Assembly: GCA_948144175.1 (NCBI GenBank)
Contig: CANXME010002417.1
Coordinates: forward strand, 62,001 to 126,000
Reading direction: 5' to 3'
DNA from: Closterium sp. NIES-65
Lineage: Eukaryota; Streptophyta; Zygnematophyceae; Desmidiales; Closteriaceae
Length of the DNA stretch: 64,000 bases
The notes beneath the pieces were generated by a model, which was not told the origin of the DNA, ran no database searches, and saw only the letters and a program-made list of their open reading frames with translations. Positions within the stretch are counted from its first letter, which is position 1, and each line of letters opens with the position of its first letter. Shown here one piece after another: positions 60,004 to 64,000 of this stretch. The translations under genes and the position numbers were made by a program.

Positions 60004-63000
60004 ATGAGGACGGATGGGAAAGACGGCAAGGACGGCAAGGACGGGGAGCATGGCGAACACTCGAGAACGCATTCGATGAAGAAGAAGATGGGATCGGTGC
60101 TCGGATGGGCGGCCAGGATTCTCCCGCAGTCCACCAGCGGCGGCAAGGGGCTCGGCGCGGAGCGGCGGAGCGAGAGCGAGGTGGAGCGGCGCGTGGTGGA
60201 GGCGCTGCGGCGGCGGAGAGAGGAGGAGGAAGCTTCCGGGAAGAAGCGCATCGTGCATTTCAATACGCTGGTGATGAAATTTGCCAAGTCGGACGAGGCG
60301 TTCAAGCAAATCCGCAAGCAGTTCGACCAGTACGGTGCGCGCTCCCAGCCGCATTCTCGAAGGATTAGATTCTAGGACAATCAGAGTATAGGAGAGCTAG
60401 ACTTTTGGAGGACGTAATTCTAGGAGGTTATGTTCCCACGATTTAGGTCCCACAATTTCTGTCCCACGATTCACGTAGTTCCACGATTGGGAGCCTAATC
60501 TTTCGCCTTTGTAGTTCCACACCTGCCGCTGCAACGCTCCGCAGACGCATTGAGTTTGCAGCCGCGCTGAGTGTGAAAGATTGCTCTTCCCTCCCTTCTC
60601 TCTCCCCCCCCCTTCTCTCTCCCCCCCCTTCTCTCTCCCCCCCCTTCTCTCTCCCCCCCCCTCTCTGACTTTTGAGTCGACTCAAAAGTCACCTAGATTG
60701 CTCTTCCCTCCCTTCTCTCTCCCCCCTCCCCCTCTTCCCCGCTTTCCCCTTTCCCCCTCCGAGCAGACAATGACGCAAGCCAGTCGATTGATCTGGAGGA
60801 GCTGCGAGCCGGCACTTATCCCCCACCAGCTCCCACCAACCTCCAACCCCCATCAACCCCCACCATCCCCCTCCAACTCCCTCCAACCCTTCCCCCCTCC
60901 ATCACCGCCCTCCTTCCCCTACAACAGACAAGGACGCGAGCCAGTCGATTGATCTGCACGAGCTGCGGACGTGTCTGGCGGCGCTGGGCGTGCGGATAGA
61001 GGAGGAGGTGATGCAGCTGTACCGCGAGGCCGACATGGATGGACTGCTGCTGTCCTCCCCCCCCCTCCCCTCAACAGACAAGGACTCCAGCCAATCAATC
61101 AATTGACCTGGAGGAGCTGCGGACGTGTTCCCCTTTTTCCCCCGTCCCCCACCGTGTCCCCCACTACCCCCCCCCCCCCCTCCCTTCAACAGACAAGGAC
61201 GCGAGCCAATCAATTGACCTGGAGGAGCTTCGAACGTGCCTATCAGCGCTGGGCGTGCAGATAGAGGAGGAGGAGGTGATGCAGCTGTACCGCGAGGCTG
61301 ACATGGACTGCTGTGATGGCGTGCACTTCAAAGAGTTCATTCTGCTGCTCGCGCTGCTCTACCTGCTGCAACCCAACGTACGTGTGGCTGTGGGTGTTAT
61401 ACGCATGTGTAGCTGTTGGGGTTGAACGTACGTTTAGCAGCCGTGGAAGGAAGTGCGAGTTGGGTATTAGGTGGGACCAAGGGCCTATGTGGGTATGGCT
61501 CGCCGCTGCACCGCGAGGCTGACATGGACTGCTGTGATGGCGTGCACTTCAAAGAGTTCATTCTGCTGCTCGCGCTGCTCTACCTGCTGCAACCCAACGT
61601 ACGTGCTGTGTTGGACATGCGTTAGAGGTATTTGCGTCTGCTCTCTCTCTCTCAAATGCCTCGGAATCGGGACTGGAAATGACTTGTGCGCGTGATGGCG
61701 TGCACTTCAAGGCGTTCGTTCATCCTGCTGCTCGCGCTGCTCTATCTCCTGCAACCCAACGTACGTGCGGGTTGTTGTTAGGCGCAATGTGTTGCTTCCG
61801 GAGACTGCTGTTCTCACCCCGTATGCTCACCTCTTATGTTCCGTTGGTGCTTCCTTCTTTCACCAGGCACACTTTGGTCTGCCAGAGGTGGAGGAGGCGT
61901 TTGAGCTGATAGCGGACGCGTTCAACTTCTTTAATGCACAGGGAGACCTTCCTCCCTTACTCCCCTCATACACTCCCGCCACATGCTCGCTTGTTGCTTC
62001 CCCTGCAGGCGCACTTCGGTACACCAGAGGTGGAGGACGCGTTCGGGCTGATAGCAGACGCGTTCAACTTCTTTGACACCACGGGGGAGGGCTTTCTCAC
62101 ACAGGCCAAGGTGCAGGCCGCCATGACCACTGGCAGGGACTCCTCCCCCAGCCGCATCGCTGGGCAGAGATTTGGTAAGAAGAGAGGCTGGGGACCTGGG
62201 GTATGTGTGTGGGTGGGTGGGTGGGTGGGGACATTGAGACAATAGGGCAAGGCCGGTGGGCTTTCTCTTGCAGGCCAAGGTGCAGACCAAGGTGCAGGCC
62301 GCCATGAGCAGCGGCAGAGACTCCTCCCCCAGCCGCATCGCTGGGCAGAGATTCGGTGAGTGCTGGGGGGAGTGGGTGAGAGAAATGGGCCGGAAGAGAG
62401 AGTGGTGGAAAATGGTTGGGGCATGAAGGATTTCTCACTCAAGCCAAGGTGCAGGCCGCCATGTGCAGCGGCAAAGTCTCCCCGCCCAGCCGCATCGCCA
62501 GGCAGAGATTCGGTGAGGGAGTAGGGTCACACAACCCTGGGCTGTAAGGGAGTAGGTTCTCACAGGGAACAGCTTCCTGGCGCAGGCCAAGGTACAGCAC
62601 ACCATGAGCAGCGGTCAGCACTCCTCCCCAGGGCAGAGACGTGTGAGCGCTGGGGATGGTGTGGGTGAGAGAGGAGAGGGTGAGAGAAATGCTACAGAGG
62701 GGAGGGTGCAAGGAGGGCGTGCGAGGAGGGTGTGCAAGGAGAGGGTTGGGTTTTGAGCTCTGAGATGGGATTCAACTGGACAGGCAGTATCTGTCAATGC
62801 GTTCTTGTTTGCCTATCTCTCTGTTTCCTTCGCTCTCGTTCTCGTTTGATTCTCCCTTTCACAACTCGATCAATCACACCCTCATCACCATTATCTCATG
62901 TAGCAGCTGCATCAGGAGGAGCACCACCAGCAGCAGCAGCAGAAGACATCTCCCTACCACCACCAGCACATCTACTGTTCCTGCTGTCCCACACCCACGG

Positions 63001-64000
63001 AATGAGTGCACTCTATGGGTGTGGGACAGGAGAATAGTAGATGTGCTGCTGGTGGTGGTAGCGAAACGTCTTCTACTGCTGCTGGTGCAGGTGCTTCTCC
63101 TGATGGTGTTGTCCTCCGAGATGGACTACAACGCGGACGGGCAGTGCACGATCAAGGGATTCCTGCTTGCCTGTCTCTCTGCCTCCCTTCCTGATTGCCT
63201 GTCTCTCTGCCTCCCTTCCTGATTGCCTGTCTCTCTGCCTCCCTTCCTGATTGCCTGTCTCTCTGCCTCCCTTCCTGATTGCCTGTCTCTCTGCCTCCCT
63301 TCCTGCTTGCCTGTCTCTCTGCCTCCCTTCCTGCTTGCCTGTCTCTCTGCCTCCCTTCCTGATTGCCTGTCTCTCTGCCTCCCTTACTCTCATTCTCTCT
63401 CACATGCACACGCTTTCTCTCCCTCACACTCGCTCACCCCGGGTTACCAGCCAAGATGGACTACAACCCGGACGGGCAGTGCACGTTCTCTCGTTTCCTC
63501 CCTATATCTGTCTCGCTCGCAATCTTACGCACCCACGCGCCATCCGGGATGGACTACAACACGGACGGGCAGTGCACATTCAAGGAGTTCCTGTTCGCCC
63601 ATTCCTCTCCGTCTTTCTGTTTACCTTGCTCCCTCACTTCCTTACGCACATTCGCTCCTGATTCACCAGCTGAGATGGATCAACTCTTCACCAGCTGGGT
63701 TGATGGATTCACTCTTACACATTCTCACCCTCCCCCTGACCCACCTGCAGCTGAGATGGACTACAACACGGACGGGCAGTGCACGTTCAAGGAGTTCCTG
63801 TTCGCCTGTCTCTCTGCCTCTTTTACTGTCTCCCTTACCCTCCTTCCTCTTTACCTCTTTCCCTTATCACTTCCTTGCGCACATTCACTCACGTTCCACC
63901 AGCGGAGATGGACTACAACACGGACGGGCAGTGCACGTTCAAGGAGTTCCTGTTCGCGTATGTGGGGTGGGTGGGCACTGCGGAGGAGGAGGAGGACGAG
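60004..64000 (+). CDS. CML21/22-like calcium-binding EF-hand protein, 3' end at window edge
   Basis: Resembles plant CML21/22-type EF-hand proteins. Exons joining in phase: 60004-60334, 61193-61377, 62009-62174 and, as last visible copy, 63903-64000 (to window end). The protein reads VHFNTLVMKFAKSDEAFKQI; EF-hand one YDKDASQSIDLEEL; EF-hand two EADMDCCDGVHFKEF, then ILLLALLYLLQPN; EF-hand three FFDTTGEGFLTQAKV, with SRIAGQRF; EF-hand four MDYNTDGQCTFKEFLFAYVGWVG. Loops one, three and four keep Asp at positions 1 and 3 or equivalents; loop two looks degenerate. Met at 60088 (MGSVLG) is an alternative start that would expose an N-myristoylation-type Gly; CML21 relatives begin similarly. Exons two, three and four are surrounded by partial copies, so which final exon is used is uncertain. 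Role: Ca2+ sensing, targets unknown. Confidence 0.8.
60578..60728. repeat. direct repeat and C/T array separated by 26-bp perfect palindrome (member D)
   Basis: The palindrome at 60666-60691 has TGAC/GTCA ends and the TTTTGAGTCGACTCAAAA core, identical over 26 bp to member C. AGATTGCTCTTCCCTCCCTT begins at 60578 and again at 60695, directly after the palindrome. Between left copy and palindrome are extra CTCTCTCCCCCCCCTT units. Confidence 0.9.
60767..61765 (+). repeat. seven pieces of EF-hand exon 2 around the intact copy
   Basis: Copies with a CAG acceptor and the start ACAAGGACGCGAGCCAG or close start at 60767, 60928, 61078 and 61193; only the last runs to a donor (GTACGT after 61377). Downstream, pieces carrying only the exon's 3' part and its GTACGT donor lie at about 61508-61600 and 61690-61762. 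Copies left of the intact exon keep acceptors, and those to the right keep donors. Confidence 0.88.
61867..62640 (+). repeat. partial copies of EF-hand exon 3
   Basis: 5' part (HFG-x-PEVE-x-AF-x-LIADAFNFF) with CAG acceptor at 61867 and, in the intact exon, 62009. 3' part (QAKVQAAM..SRIA-x-QRF) with GTGAG donor again at about 62275-62355, 62445-62513 and 62585-62640. Same polarity as exon 2: acceptor copies left, donor copies right. Confidence 0.85.
62900..63115. repeat. about 100-bp imperfect inverted repeat (fold-back)
   Basis: Left arm 62900-62998 and right arm 63015-63115 are imperfect reverse complements around an 18-base loop at about 62999-63016. The innermost paired part is ACACCCA/TGGGTGT, followed by CAGCACATCTACT/AGTAGATGTGCTG, CTACCACCACCAG/CTGGTGGTGGTAG and GAAGAC/GTCTTC. 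It lies in the intron before the last EF-hand exon; the right arm runs directly into an exon-4 copy. Confidence 0.85.
63116..64000 (+). repeat. repeated copies of EF-hand exon 4
   Basis: GAGATGGACTACAACACGGA and following sequence (MDYNTDGQCTFKEFLFA) recur near 63118, 63460, 63549, 63755 and 63905, with scraps at 62760 and 63670. Copies at 63118, 63549 and 63755 keep most of the exon; only the last continues into YVGWVG. Several have an AG acceptor just upstream. Confidence 0.86.
63165..63390. repeat. 28-bp minisatellite, about eight copies
   Basis: Unit GATTGCCTGTCTCTCTGCCT plus CCCTTCCT. It appears to have grown from the end of the exon-4 copy at 63118 (CTTGCCTGTCTCTCTGCC). Confidence 0.92.

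Overview
This is eukaryotic nuclear DNA, GC-rich, intron-bearing and packed with retrotransposons. The best guess is a streptophyte green alga, perhaps a zygnematophyte such as Closterium; the species is inference. The evidence is a plant-type IRX10-like GT47 xylan xylosyltransferase, a plant CML21/22-type EF-hand protein, a plant-like tafazzin, a PET100-like gene, a nuclear tRNA-Ile and plant-type Copia elements primed by initiator tRNA-Met.

Layout. 1-4495 (-): UTP25/DEF-like ribosome biogenesis gene, C-terminus off the left edge. 5721-6983 (+): unrecognised protein with three repeated modules. 7579-11367 (-): IRX10-like gene of four exons with a tenfold duplicated exon part. 12855-14745 (+): zf-GRF-like protein with a long Glu/Ala/Lys repeat. 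16182-17035 (-): small two-exon PET100-like gene, followed by a decayed copy of the zf-GRF gene (17210-18130). 18630-21350: fold-back elements and purine-rich minisatellites. 21400-24756 (-): F-box/leucine-rich-repeat gene with frame breaks. 25617-43476: one 5'-truncated LINE (-), flanked by a 15-bp target duplication and split by two Copia elements (27536-34924 on +, 35388-42802 on -), each with its own 5-bp target duplication. 43637-50709 (+): a third, different Copia element. 51272-52690 (+): single-exon PLOD-type glycosyltransferase. 54309-58637 (-): five-exon tafazzin-like acyltransferase. 59082-59541: TA-flanked MITE. 59649-59722 (-): tRNA-Ile(AAT). 60004 to the right edge (+): CML21/22-like EF-hand gene.

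The host genes are unrelated housekeeping and cell-wall genes and form no operon or pathway. What unites them is architecture: almost every multi-exon gene carries local tandem copies of its own exons, usually with splice sites, lying in the introns around one intact copy. In four genes (GT47, PET100-like, tafazzin-like and the first three exons of the EF-hand gene) one copy of each exon joins in phase into a full-length family member. At six duplications the two copies are separated by a short palindrome of shared core TTTTGAGTCGACTCAAAA, or by a variant or half of it. I regard this palindrome-at-duplication-junction signature as the most unusual thing in the window.

All positions and splice sites were read by eye; no alignment or database search was run.
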